DNA from: Methylacidiphilum sp.
GTDB taxonomy: Bacteria > Verrucomicrobiota > Verrucomicrobiia > CAIQCK01
Length of the DNA: 44,668 nt
Direction of reading: 5' to 3'
Assembly: GCA_020718125.1 (NCBI GenBank)
Contig: DYDC01000001.1
Location: forward strand, 1 to 44,668
Positions 1 through 7,948 of this stretch are shown here, in pieces. Each line of letters starts with the position of its first letter. The stretch's first letter is position 1. The notes beneath the pieces are model-generated. The model saw only the letters and a program-made list of their open reading frames with translations, had not been told where the DNA came from and searched no databases. The translations under genes were made by a program, and so were the position numbers.

Positions 1-137
1 AACAACGCAGGGCTATAGCCGCTGCCTACCGCATCCTCTGATCACCGAGCGCAGCGAGGTTACCCTTGAGGCGGCCAGAATCAAAATTCCTATCCCAAAA
101 CGTTAGAAGTCCAACCACCCAAGGAGATTGAGATACC

Positions 138-2225
138 ATGACCACACACTCTCTCAAAACTGAATCTCAACCCGCATCGCGGTTCCGCAAGATGGTTAAA
201 GTTACCGGAGGCTCCCTTTTGTCGCGCACATTGTTGGCCGGCTGCATGGTCGTAATGCTGGCGTTCGGCGGTTTGCCAGCCCGTTCGCAGGACGGAACCA
301 ATCTCGTCCGCAACGGCGGTTTCGAGGAAGGTGCGGCGGGCTGGAGCTTGCCGCAGGCATTTCACGTTGTGGACGACGTGTTCCACGGCGGCTCGCGCAG
401 CTTGCAGTTGGTCAACACCAACAAGGCGAGCGATCTGTTCGTGTCGTCGCAGGCCGTCCCTTTCAAGCCGGGCATGCAATATCGCTTCAGCGCATGGATT
501 CGGACGCGCGGCCTGCGCGGCGGGAAGTCCGGCGCGTGGATCTGCGTGAATTGGAGCGACGCGAAGTGCTGGCTCGGCAGCGACGGCGTGCATGGCGGGA
601 ATGGCGACCAGGATTGGTCTCATGTCGAGGGCGTTACCGCGCCGATCCCGAAGGAAGCCACCAGCGTCCGCATCAATCTCTGTCTGGGCAAAGGCGTGAC
701 CGGCACGGTGTGGTTTGACGACGTGAGCGTGACCGAGTTGTATCCGCCGGCGCTCGATGCGGCGTTGCTGCGGCCGAACTATCGCGGACGGCTGCTGAAG
801 AATGCCGCCAACCAACGCGTGATCGTGCGGGCCAAGCTCGCGGACCATTTCAAGAACGGCTTGAAGCCGGAGCAAATGACGCTGGCGTATTCACTGCGCC
901 GGGATGGAAAGGTGTTGAAGGAGAAGAAGCTCACTCCGCAAACCGGCGGCTACACCGACGTGACGTTCGATGGCCGCGCGTTGCCGGTCGGCGTTCATCA
1001 GGTGAGCGTCGAACTGCTCGCGCCAGACAAATCGCGGCTGGGCGGGCAGGAATTCGAGTTGCAGAAGCTGCCGGCTGGCGCGCCGCAGCCGGCCGTCTTC
1101 ATTGACGAGCGCAACCGCGCCATCGTCAACGGCAAGCCGTTTTTCCCGCTGGGTTGGTATTTCGGGTCGGGGCCGACCTCGAAAGACCATCAGACACATC
1201 TCGACCGCGTGGCCGCCAGCCCGTTCAACACCATCATGTGCTACAGCGTCAACGCCGGCGGCCTCGACAAAGTGCGCGCCTATCTCGACGACCTCGCGGC
1301 GCGCAACCTCAAGATCATCTACGAGATCAGCAACGTTTACGCCGGGACGGAGTATTTCAGCGAGCAAGTGCTGGGCTTTCTCGGCGAGGACGCCATCGTC
1401 CGCGGCGTGGTCGGCGCGTTCAAGGACCATCCCGCGCTGCTCGCCTGGTATGTGAACGATGAAAGGTCGCTGGGGATGCGCGACCGGCTCGACGCCCGCC
1501 AGCGGCTCGTGCGGCAACTCGACCCGCAACACCCGACGTGGGCCGTGCTCAACAAAGAGGGGCAGTTCTACGGCTACCTCAACTCCACCGACGTGCTCGG
1601 CGCGGACCCATATCCCATCACACATCCCAACGTCACCAGGCGGCGGCACGGCGTGACGTTGGCGGCCAACTGGACGCGCGAGTGCGCCGCGGTCTCCGAC
1701 AGTCAGCGTCCACTCTGGATGGTGCCGCAGGCGATGGATTGGGCGTGTTACCACGAGGAGCACGCGGAGAAACACCGCGCGCCGACACTCGACGAGGAGA
1801 TGGTGATGACCTACCTCTGCCTCATCAACGGCGCGCACGGTCTGATCTACTACAGCTACCAGGACCTGATGCGCGACCGGCTCGGCTTCGACAAACGCTG
1901 GGCCGACATGCTCGTGGTCGGCAACGAAGTCAAACAGTTGTTCCCCGCGCTGCTATCGGCTGCCAAACCGCCGAAACTCGACGTGACCACGAGCAGCGAG
2001 GCGGTGCAATTCGCGATTCGCGCTGACGACGCGGGTAGCCGCTACGTGCTCATGGCAAATCCCGACGGGAAAGCCGCGGCGACGCTGCGCATCGGTGTGC
2101 CGGCGAAGTCCAAGCTGCGGCTTCTCCAGCGAGGCAAGTGCAAGCCGCTCGATTCGCCGAGGCGCGGCCCGTGTGAGATCATGCTGGGGCCGATGAGCGC
2201 CGCGACGCTGGTCATCAAGCGGTGA
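138..2225 (+). CDS. Exported glycoside-hydrolase-like protein with N-terminal sugar-binding-like module
   Basis: Predicted secreted carbohydrate-active protein of 695 residues. The start is supported by AAGGAG at 121-126, 11 bases upstream. A basic N-terminus and a hydrophobic stretch (about residues 28-45) ending in LPARS-QDG look like a Sec signal peptide. Residues about 56-200 begin NLVRNGGFEEGAAGW, a pattern of carbohydrate-binding jelly-roll modules. The later half (about 320-600) resembles a (beta/alpha)8 glycosidase barrel, with FFPLGWYFG, then HPALLAWYVNDE; E442 sits where clan-A glycosidases place the acid/base Glu. No close family could be assigned and the substrate is unknown. It stands alone on this strand, with a Memo-family gene convergent downstream. 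The barrel assignment is inferred from motif pattern only. Confidence 0.7.
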   Translation: MTTHSLKTESQPASRFRKMVKVTGGSLLSRTLLAGCMVVMLAFGGLPARSQDGTNLVRNGGFEEGAAGWSLPQAFHVVDDVFHGGSRSLQLVNTNKASDLFVSSQAVPFKPGMQYRFSAWIRTRGLRGGKSGAWICVNWSDAKCWLGSDGVHGGNGDQDWSHVEGVTAPIPKEATSVRINLCLGKGVTGTVWFDDVSVTELYPPALDAALLRPNYRGRLLKNAANQRVIVRAKLADHFKNGLKPEQMTLAYSLRRDGKVLKEKKLTPQTGGYTDVTFDGRALPVGVHQVSVELLAPDKSRLGGQEFELQKLPAGAPQPAVFIDERNRAIVNGKPFFPLGWYFGSGPTSKDHQTHLDRVAASPFNTIMCYSVNAGGLDKVRAYLDDLAARNLKIIYEISNVYAGTEYFSEQVLGFLGEDAIVRGVVGAFKDHPALLAWYVNDERSLGMRDRLDARQRLVRQLDPQHPTWAVLNKEGQFYGYLNSTDVLGADPYPITHPNVTRRRHGVTLAANWTRECAAVSDSQRPLWMVPQAMDWACYHEEHAEKHRAPTLDEEMVMTYLCLINGAHGLIYYSYQDLMRDRLGFDKRWADMLVVGNEVKQLFPALLSAAKPPKLDVTTSSEAVQFAIRADDAGSRYVLMANPDGKAAATLRIGVPAKSKLRLLQRGKCKPLDSPRRGPCEIMLGPMSAATLVIKR

Positions 2226-2507
2226 AGAGTGTTCGGCGCATTTTTGAAGCTGCCGGCTGAACCGAAAGGTGATTCTCTTGCGGCACCATGAAACCTTGGA
2301 AACGTCCCGGAATTGGGGGGCTGCGGTTGGACGGTTTGGACGCGGCGGAAAAGGATTCGCACCCGGCCGTCCAGCCGCAAACGTTTCTTCCAATACTCCG
2401 CCCACTCCCGCGGATCGGTGATCCGCCGCAATGGAATCCTCGCCCTCTGCGCCGCCCCCGCGTCCGTCCAGCCAAACCCGATCTTCTTCTCCCACATTCA
2501 AGAGGCG
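2226..2507. other. Intergenic block with inverted repeat and no convincing gene
   Basis: The 282-base gap between two convergent genes holds no convincing coding region. An imperfect inverted repeat pairs 2323-2334 (GCGGTTGGACGG) with 2367-2378 (CCGTCCAGCCGC). A minus-strand open frame (2497 down into the upstream gene) contains a protein-like stretch, ITDPREWAEYWKKRL, which may be a decayed coding remnant or part of a dispersed repeat. It could also act as a bidirectional terminator, though there is no U-tract. Confidence 0.35.
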
Positions 2508-3758
2508 TTACACGTAAAACGCCATCGCGCCGAAGCTGACGACGGAGTTGGTGTCCGGCTCGTGGCTCTGGCCGTAGTGGAGGATGTGGGCCGCGCGCGG
2601 CTGGAGCGCCGCGAGCAGCGTGTAGATGGCCGGGTAGCCGCAGATGCGCCGCGCGTCCTTCTCCGCGGCGATGGATTGATGGAACTTCTCGGCGTCGCAT
2701 GAGGCCATCGCCGCCATCATCGCCTCGTCCTCGCGCCGCAACTGTTCGCGCTGCGCCTTGTCCATCGGCTCCTCGTCGCCGAACCGGCCGCCGATGTGGG
2801 CGAAGTCCACGCCGGCAATGACACAGACCTTGCCTCGCTGGGCCTCCACGAGCTTTCGCAGCGCCGCGGTGAATGAAGAAACTTCAGCGTCGGCCATCGG
2901 CGAGCCGCCGTTCTGGCTAAACTCGTGAAACGAGCCGGCGAGCACCGGCGCGATCCGGGCTTTGAGCTTACCGCCAAAGAGGTATTGGAGATAGACGACC
3001 TGGAACTCGATGCTGTGCTCGCGGCGATGCGGCCATTCATCGGCGAAAAGGTCGAACGGCAGCCCGGCAGCCAGCGCGCGCAGCGCGTCGTTGTCCGTCT
3101 TCGCCACGCCGAACGGTGTCTCGTAGTCCTTCCGCAGAGCGCCAAAGCGATGCTGCATCGGCTGGTGGCCGGTGCCGAGGACCACGAACATCTCAATGTC
3201 GTCGCGCCCGCGTAACTGGTGGTAGGCCCACGCGAACGACGGGCCTCCGCGGCGCGGGTCAATGTGCGGCGCGACCAAGCCGACAAGCTGCCGCTTCTCG
3301 TCCTTTGTCCTTTGCCCTTCGCCCTTGACCCGCGTCCCATCCGGCCCATCGGGCGACTCGAAGTGTTTGTCGAACATCGCGATGATCTCCGCCGGCTCGC
3401 CGGGATAGCTGGCGCCGGCATGGGCCGCTTCTCGGACGGGCGCGGCGGCAAACTCGCGCAGCAGCGTCTCGCGGTGCGCCGCGAAACGCGGGCTGTTGAG
3501 AATGAGCGCTTCGTCCAGCTTCGCGACGACGTCCTTGAGCAGGTCGCTGGGCAGCAGATGGCCCGTCTCGCGCGTGAACTCCGTCTGGATATCAAGCAGG
3601 CTATGTTCACCGTCGAACCGCTGGAGGATCGGCAGCAGGGCGGGCGACACGACCGGCGTCGCGTCGGTCCAGCCGAGCGGGTCGCGCAGGGCGATCATCT
3701 CACGGCCGGAGACTTTCACCGGCAATGCCTCGACGGGCCTGAGTTTCGGGTTGTTCAC
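2508..3758 (-). CDS. Memo-family protein (AmmeMemoRadiSam system protein B type)
   Basis: Member of the Memo-like family related to class III extradiol dioxygenases; the bacterial biochemical role is not settled. The Memo domain covers about residues 115-416. It shows the conserved stretches LVGLVAPHIDPRRGG, VVLGTGHQPM, REHSIEFQVVYLQYL and GVDFAHIGGRFGD, whose His and Asp residues line the metal-like site in the family. The first roughly 110 residues are a helical extension (LLDIQTEFTRETGHLLPSDL) of the kind often seen in bacterial members. A low-complexity stretch, VKGEGQRTKDEK, sits between this extension and the core and is encoded by a heptamer repeat at 3301-3328. The AMMECR1 and radical SAM partners of the usual trio are not in this window. 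Confidence 0.85.
   Translation of the reverse strand: MNNPKLRPVEALPVKVSGREMIALRDPLGWTDATPVVSPALLPILQRFDGEHSLLDIQTEFTRETGHLLPSDLLKDVVAKLDEALILNSPRFAAHRETLLREFAAAPVREAAHAGASYPGEPAEIIAMFDKHFESPDGPDGTRVKGEGQRTKDEKRQLVGLVAPHIDPRRGGPSFAWAYHQLRGRDDIEMFVVLGTGHQPMQHRFGALRKDYETPFGVAKTDNDALRALAAGLPFDLFADEWPHRREHSIEFQVVYLQYLFGGKLKARIAPVLAGSFHEFSQNGGSPMADAEVSSFTAALRKLVEAQRGKVCVIAGVDFAHIGGRFGDEEPMDKAQREQLRREDEAMMAAMASCDAEKFHQSIAAEKDARRICGYPAIYTLLAALQPRAAHILHYGQSHEPDTNSVVSFGAMAFYV
3301..3328. repeat. Heptamer tandem repeat inside the Memo gene
   Basis: Four consecutive 7-base units (TCCTTTG, TCCTTTG, CCCTTCG, CCCTTGA) lie in the coding region and are translated on the minus strand as about residues 144-153. 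They fall just before the conserved core, where an insertion would be tolerated. Confidence 0.7.
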
Positions 3759-3782
3759 GATGAAATGATGAATGATCTGAAT

Positions 3783-3807
3783 GAACGGACTTGGAAGTCC
3801 GTTCTAC
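3783..3807 (-). repeat. Single REP-like palindrome supplying a stop codon
   Basis: Read on the minus strand this is GTAG followed by a perfect hairpin, AACGGACTT-CC-AAGTCCGTT. The TAG of the GTAG head is the stop codon of the CYTH gene (3804-3806). The hairpin fills most of the gap to the Memo gene start at 3758. A GTAG tetranucleotide next to a hairpin is the hallmark of REP sequences associated with RAYT transposases. Confidence 0.7.
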
Positions 3808-4326
3808 GTCTTCGCGCCGGCCAACATGTCCGCATACGAGCGCGACTGCAAGTCCTCCGGTCTCACTCCAAACGCGGCCATCAGCTCGTCCACCTGCCGC
3901 TGGCAGCGCGGGCGGTCCTCGTCGCGCTCGCCTTTGGCCTCGATCTCGATGAACGTGCCGGGGTCCGCGACGGCGTCGAGGTGGATCTTCACGGTGTCGA
4001 GGAACCAGATCTCGCGCCGTTTGCGGACCTCGATGCGGACACCAAGCGCCTCGCGCAGGGTGGCGCGCAAGGGATCGAGGTCGCCCGCCTGCTCCAGCCG
4101 CGCCAGCGCGACGGTGCTTTCCATGACTGCGGCGGCATCGGGACGCTCGTAAAAGATAAGCGCCTTCTCAATGGGGCCGTCGCGCAGTTTCAGCCGGCCG
4201 CGCGGCACGGTGAAATAGGTGTCCCGTTGCTCACGTGCCAGCAAAGCTCGCGCCCATCTTTGCCAGCGTCGCGCGGGCGCGGGCAAGGTCGGCGCAGCGG
4301 GCCTTGATTTCGATGTTGAAGAACAT
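3804..4326 (-). pseudogene. CYTH-domain (class IV adenylate cyclase-like, CyaB type) gene with one-base frameshift
   Basis: CYTH proteins bind triphosphates in a beta tunnel; CyaB-like members include class IV adenylate cyclases and thiamine triphosphatase relatives. The protein starts MFFNIEIKARCADLARARATL (EIKAR matches the family ExExK-type N-terminal motif) and runs to FAGT, then meets a TGA. The homologous reading continues one frame over as EQRDTYFTVPRGRLKLRDGP, and on to FIEIEAKGE and the C-terminus. Deleting one base near 4233 restores a continuous 173-residue frame, which fits the usual family length. This is either a real null mutation or a sequencing error. The stop codon belongs to a REP palindrome. 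Confidence 0.8.
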
Positions 4327-4443
4327 GGCGGCGGCGTAGCGCGGCAGCGGCAGGGCGTGAAGAGCGAAACCGGACCAGCTTCACGCCCCGGAGATGTCCT
4401 GCCACGATGTTCGATTGGCTCCACTTTGCTGCCGACAGAAACA

Positions 4444-4472
4444 TTGCACGGCAGCGGGCTTTGACTTATAAG
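4444..4472 (+). promoter_or_regulatory. Candidate sigma-70-type promoter for ilvN
   Basis: TTGCAC at 4444-4449 and TATAAG at 4467-4472 are separated by 17 bases. The expected start, near 4479, is only about three bases before the ATG at 4482, and no Shine-Dalgarno sequence is evident, so the message may be almost leaderless. Confidence 0.45.
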
Positions 4473-4481
4473 GGCGGCCTT

Positions 4482-5003
4482 ATGCGACACACGATCTCGG
4501 TGCTGGTGGAAAACAAATTTGGCGTGCTGGCCCGCATCGCCGAGCTGTTCTCGGGACGCGGTTACAACATTGACACCCTCAACGTCGCCCCGACCCTCGA
4601 CGCGAAGCTCTCCCGCATGACCATCGTCACCCGCGGCGACGACGCCACGCTCGAACAGATCATCAAGCAGCTCAACAAGCTTGTGAACGTCGTCCAGATC
4701 CAGGATTTCCGCGAAGGCCAATACGTGGACCGCGAGCTGATCCTGCTCAAGGTCAAGGCCGACTCCAAGGCCCGCAGCGAGATCATGCAGATCTGCGACA
4801 TCTTCCGCGCCAAGATCGTGGACGTGCAACAGCGCGAACTGTCCATCGAGATCACCGGCACCGAGGACAAGCTGGAGAAATTCCTCCAACTCATGGACCC
4901 GTTCGGCATCGTGGACATCACCCGCACCGGCAAGGTCGCCATGCCGCGGCAAACGAAGACAGCGGCTGCAAGTGAGGCAATGGGGGTCAGGTCTCAACAT
5001 TAG
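4482..5003 (+). CDS. ilvN: Acetolactate synthase small (regulatory) subunit
   Basis: Regulatory subunit of acetohydroxyacid synthase, the first common enzyme of valine, leucine and isoleucine synthesis; it binds valine through its ACT domain and activates the large subunit. The ATG at 4482 gives MRHTISVLVENKFGVLARIA, the classic ACT start. GRGYNIDTLNVAPT and the C-terminal TGTEDKLEKFLQLMDPFGIVDITRTGKVAM match the family. Length is 173 residues, as expected. No large subunit (ilvB) is in the window. The last residues (GVRSQH) and the TAG stop are encoded by a transposon-like element that begins at 4983, so the native C-terminus has been replaced after the conserved GKVAM. An upstream in-frame ATG at 4407 is rejected because the extension is unlike the family. 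Confidence 0.93.
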   Translation: MRHTISVLVENKFGVLARIAELFSGRGYNIDTLNVAPTLDAKLSRMTIVTRGDDATLEQIIKQLNKLVNVVQIQDFREGQYVDRELILLKVKADSKARSEIMQICDIFRAKIVDVQQRELSIEITGTEDKLEKFLQLMDPFGIVDITRTGKVAMPRQTKTAAASEAMGVRSQH

Positions 5004-5129
5004 ACATTTCCCTCATCACTTCCGCCATCGCCTTCTGCATCTCTTTCTCCCGCCCCGCCCGCTCCGCCATCCTCCGCACCGCCCGCCGCTTCAACGCAAG
5101 CTAAATGTCTGATATTGAGACCTGACCCC
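4983..5129. mobile_element. Small non-autonomous element with 27-bp inverted ends, possible transposase 3' remnant
   Basis: Inverted ends at 4983-5009 and 5103-5129 match at 25 of 27 positions, both starting GGGGTCAGGTCTCAA at the outside. The 93 bases between read on the minus strand as a basic tail (RRMAERAGREKEMQKAMAEV, ending in TGA inside the left end). This looks like the C-terminus of a REP-associated transposase. It is therefore probably an internally deleted, MITE-like derivative mobilised in trans. It inserted at the 3' end of ilvN and supplies that gene's stop codon. The transposase ancestry is inferred. Confidence 0.65.
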
Positions 5130-5142
5130 GATCACCTTGGAT

Positions 5143-5225
5143 GTTCGCAGTAGCGCGATTCATCGCGCGTGCGGTCGCATGTCGGAAGAACGGCGTAACG
5201 CGCGATGAATCGCGCTCCTACGAAC
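5143..5225. repeat. Inverted pair of REP-like palindromes
   Basis: Arms at 5143-5170 and 5198-5225 are inverted copies. The left arm is GTAG followed by CGCGAT-TC-ATCGCG. The right arm, read on the other strand, is GGAG followed by the same hairpin. Both heads face outward. Together with the preceding element it fills the 308-base gap between ilvN and the UroD-family gene (5004-5311); no gene was found there. Confidence 0.75.
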
Positions 5226-5311
5226 CAAACATCCCCATTTGCTTTCGCATGGAGCGGGTCAACTTCGCGCGCGACATTCTCGATAAGCCGAAAGACGGAC
5301 CTGCAGCCAGC

Positions 5312-6457
5312 TCAGCGATAGCGCCCCTCGTCCTTTGCCGCCTCGATCATCGCCACGACGTTCTTGCGGGGCGTGTTCTTTTCCAGATAGTCGGAGGTGG
5401 AGAAGATGTAGCGGCCGCCGGGCTTGCCGGCGCGAACGATGGCGCGGGTGGCGGCGTCCACTTCCTGCGGCGTGGCGCGCTTGAGGAAATCCACGTGGTC
5501 GAGATTCCCAAGCAGACAGATGCGGTCGCCGATGGCGGCTTTCGCGTCGGCGAGCTTGTTGTCGCCGCGCGGCGGCTCGCTGACGGTTTCCCAGACGGTC
5601 ATGCCGAGTTCGCGGTAGTTGCCATAGAGGATCTTCGCGCAGCCGCAGTTGTGATAGACGCTGAACTTGCCGGCGGCGTGGATGGCGTCAATCATCCGCT
5701 TCTCGTAAGGCTGGACGAACTGCCGGAAGAAATCCGGCCCGGTGGTCGAGCCTCCGGCCATGTGGCCCTGGATGCCGATGCAGTCAATCGCCGTTTCGCC
5801 GAGCGCCGCGCTGTAGGCGCACATTGTGTCGGCCACGCCGCTCATCAGGGCGCGATAGGCCGCCTCGTCCATGTAGGGGGCCATGTAGAAGTTGTCCATG
5901 CCGCAAAGATCGGAGCAGAAGTTGAACACGCCCGCAAATCCCCACGGCGCGAGCACGCCGCGGTCGCCGATGACATGTCGCCACGCTTCGGCAGTCTCGC
6001 GCATGAAGCGGCGGTCCTCGTCGTCGAGCGCGGGGAGCCATTTCAGGAAAGCCTCGGCGTCGTCCGCGTCGTGCAAGAGCGTCCGCGTGACGTGGAACCG
6101 CACGCCCGTGGTGGCCGCACCGCTGTCGGGGCCGGTTTCCTCCTGCACAAGCGTCCGCGTCGGCGTGACGATTTCCAGCCGGCGCTTGATCATCCCGTCG
6201 CCGCGTGTCTCACCGCGGCGCAGTTCCCAGTTCGGATGGCTGCGGCGGAAGAAATGCGGCGGCTCCAGCGCGCGATGTTTCGCCATCAGGTCGAAGTCGA
6301 GTTCGTTGGCCAGTTCCGTGGCGTCAATGACGCGGTCGAGCTTCGGCTTCTGCGGATAGTAGAAGGAGAGGTATTCCTCCTGCACGAATGGCGAAACCGG
6401 CACACGGTCGGCGATCTGGCCGCGGAGGGTGGTGAGGAGGCGTTCGCGGGGCGTCAT
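5312..6457 (-). CDS. Uroporphyrinogen-decarboxylase-family protein (probable methyltransferase-like)
   Basis: Belongs to the UroD superfamily, a (beta/alpha)8 fold that includes HemE and corrinoid-dependent methyltransferases. This divergent type (MTPRERLLTTLRGQIADRVPVSPF start; YHNCGCAKILYGNYRELGMTVWE; ICLLGNLDHVDFLKRATPQEVD; GRYIFSTSDYLE) is common beside oxidoreductase genes in Verrucomicrobiota-like genomes and is unlikely to be the true haem enzyme. The CNCGC-like HNCGC segment could bind a metal as in methyltransferase members. I chose ATG 6457; starts at 6463 or 6499 are possible, but the latter would translate the short repeat at 6474-6522 as MILPTMILP. It is the last gene of a four-gene minus-strand operon. 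Confidence 0.8.
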   Translation of the reverse strand: MTPRERLLTTLRGQIADRVPVSPFVQEEYLSFYYPQKPKLDRVIDATELANELDFDLMAKHRALEPPHFFRRSHPNWELRRGETRGDGMIKRRLEIVTPTRTLVQEETGPDSGAATTGVRFHVTRTLLHDADDAEAFLKWLPALDDEDRRFMRETAEAWRHVIGDRGVLAPWGFAGVFNFCSDLCGMDNFYMAPYMDEAAYRALMSGVADTMCAYSAALGETAIDCIGIQGHMAGGSTTGPDFFRQFVQPYEKRMIDAIHAAGKFSVYHNCGCAKILYGNYRELGMTVWETVSEPPRGDNKLADAKAAIGDRICLLGNLDHVDFLKRATPQEVDAATRAIVRAGKPGGRYIFSTSDYLEKNTPRKNVVAMIEAAKDEGRYR

Positions 6458-6473
6458 CTGCATAATTCTTTTT

Positions 6474-6522
6474 GGCAAAATCATGGTGGGCAAAATCATG
6501 ATTTTGCCCTGTATGATTTTGC
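6474..6522. repeat. Clustered GGCAAAATCAT repeats with a 22-bp palindrome
   Basis: Four copies of GGCAAAATCAT, two in each orientation, are packed into 49 bases between the oxidoreductase stop codon and the UroD-family gene. The middle pair forms a perfect 22-base palindrome at 6488-6509. The repeat could form an mRNA hairpin inside the operon and can be read in frame as MILP units ahead of the UroD-family start. A fifth copy lies at 7914-7928. Confidence 0.75.
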
Positions 6523-7875
6523 CTAAACCTTCTCCGGCACCACGAACGGCGCGCGGTATTCGCGCGTGAGCATCGCGTTGGCTTCCTTGTCGTTCTTGAA
6601 CGTCATCGTCGCCGGGTCGAACTCCAGGCTGCGGCCGAGGCGATAGGAGATGTTGCCGAGGTGGATGAGCGCGCAGGAATAGAAGCCCTCCTGAATGCTC
6701 TTGTTGAACTCTTCCGGCTTCGGCTCGCGGATGGCGTTGACGAAGACCTCGTAGTGATTGCCCGCGCCCTTGCCGGTCGGGCCGGCTTCACGTTTCTCGC
6801 CCATGAACGTGCGCCATTCGCTGACGCTCTTGGCCATGTAGCCTTTGGAGCCGAAGAACAGGTTGCCGCAGGTGTTGCCGGCGCTGGTGGCCATGTAGCC
6901 GTCGGCGCCGGCCTTTTTCATCCACATGCCGTCTTCACTGTTGCTGACCCAGTGGCGCGCCTCGAATTGGAGAATCTTCTTCTTGTCGCCGCCGCCATCG
7001 GGGTTTGGGAACTCATACATCGCCATCAACACGTTCGGCGTCTGCTGGTCGTCGTTGAACATCACGTGGCCGCCCATCGCGCTGATCTTCGTCGGCAGCT
7101 TCACGCCGAGGCCCCAGCGGGCGATGTCCATCTCATGCACGCCCTGGTTGCCCATGTCGCCGTTGCCGTAGTCCCAGTTCCAATGCCACTCGTAGTGGAA
7201 GCGGTTCTTGTTGAACGGCCGCGCCGGCGCGGGGCCTTGCCAGAGGTCGTAGTGGACGCCCTTCGGCACCGGCTCGTCCTCGAAGTGGCCGATGGTCTTG
7301 CGCCACTTGTAGCAAAGGCCCTTGGCCATATAGACCTCGCCGAGACCGCCGTCCTGGAGGAACTGCGCCATCGTCTGCGAGCACGGGTTGCTGCGCTGCT
7401 CCGCGCCGTCCTGCACCAGCACGCGATATGTTTTCGACGCCTCGACCAGCTTGCGGCCCTCGTAGAAGTTGTGGCAGCACGGCTTCTCGACCGAGACGTG
7501 TTTGCCGGCCTGAATGCCGTAGATCGCGGCGAGCGTGTGCCAGTGGTTCGGCGTCACGACTGAGAAGCCGTCAATCTCCTTGTCCTCGACCATCTTCCGG
7601 ATGTCGGTGTAGGTCTTCGGCGCTGGGCGGTTCTTCTTGGTGAAGTGCTTGGCGATAACCTCCGGGAAGAGGTTCTCGTCCACGTCGCAGAGCGCGGCGA
7701 CCTCGACGTTGGGCAGGGCGTTGTAGGCGGCGATGTGGCTCTGGCCCATGCCGTGGATGCCGACGACGGCGAGCCGGACGCGGTCATTGGCGCCAGCCCA
7801 CGCGCGGTGGGTGCCGATGAGCAACGCGCCGGTGGCGACGCTGCCTTGTTTGAGGAAATTGCGACGGGTCATCAT
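6523..7875 (-). CDS. Tat-exported Gfo/Idh/MocA-family oxidoreductase
   Basis: NAD(P)-dependent oxidoreductase family acting on sugars and inositols. The N-terminus MMTRRNFLKQGSVATGALLIG is a twin-arginine signal, so the enzyme probably folds with its cofactor in the cytoplasm and is exported. The Rossmann core starts RLAVVGIHGMGQSHIAAYN (about residue 32). EKPCCHNFYEG carries the conserved EKP motif with the catalytic-type Lys. The C-terminal half is the alpha/beta substrate domain (HYEWHWNWDYGNGDMGNQGVHEMD). AAAGGAA on the minus strand about ten bases upstream is a fair ribosome site. Length (450) is typical of these exported members. The substrate is unknown; a sugar or glycoside role is inferred from context. 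Confidence 0.88.
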   Translation of the reverse strand: MMTRRNFLKQGSVATGALLIGTHRAWAGANDRVRLAVVGIHGMGQSHIAAYNALPNVEVAALCDVDENLFPEVIAKHFTKKNRPAPKTYTDIRKMVEDKEIDGFSVVTPNHWHTLAAIYGIQAGKHVSVEKPCCHNFYEGRKLVEASKTYRVLVQDGAEQRSNPCSQTMAQFLQDGGLGEVYMAKGLCYKWRKTIGHFEDEPVPKGVHYDLWQGPAPARPFNKNRFHYEWHWNWDYGNGDMGNQGVHEMDIARWGLGVKLPTKISAMGGHVMFNDDQQTPNVLMAMYEFPNPDGGGDKKKILQFEARHWVSNSEDGMWMKKAGADGYMATSAGNTCGNLFFGSKGYMAKSVSEWRTFMGEKREAGPTGKGAGNHYEVFVNAIREPKPEEFNKSIQEGFYSCALIHLGNISYRLGRSLEFDPATMTFKNDKEANAMLTREYRAPFVVPEKV

Positions 7876-7913
7876 GGCGGGGGTTCCTTTCTTTAATCTT
7901 CAGTGCGGGTGAA

Positions 7914-7928
7914 GGGCAAAATCATGGG
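7914..7928. repeat. Isolated copy of the GGCAAAATCAT repeat
   Basis: GGGCAAAATCATGGG lies in the 73-base gap between the TIM-barrel gene and the oxidoreductase gene. It matches the repeat clustered at 6474-6522, so the motif recurs in two gaps of the same operon. Confidence 0.6.
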
Positions 7929-7948
7929 CATCTCGTGTTGTCGGACCG

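Noticed and set aside
2042..2497. Minus-strand gene with ITDPREWAEYWKKRL
   Set aside because: The frame continues into the antisense of the glycosidase-like gene; only a short part looks protein-like, so it is noted as a possible remnant only.
3804..5000. A 398-codon minus-strand frame spanning the CYTH gene and the ilvN antisense
   Set aside because: Only the part below 4233 is real CYTH sequence; the rest is antisense to ilvN.
5141..6526. A 461-codon plus-strand open frame over the UroD-family gene
   Set aside because: Antisense shadow of a gene with recognisable family motifs; it also begins inside a REP pair.
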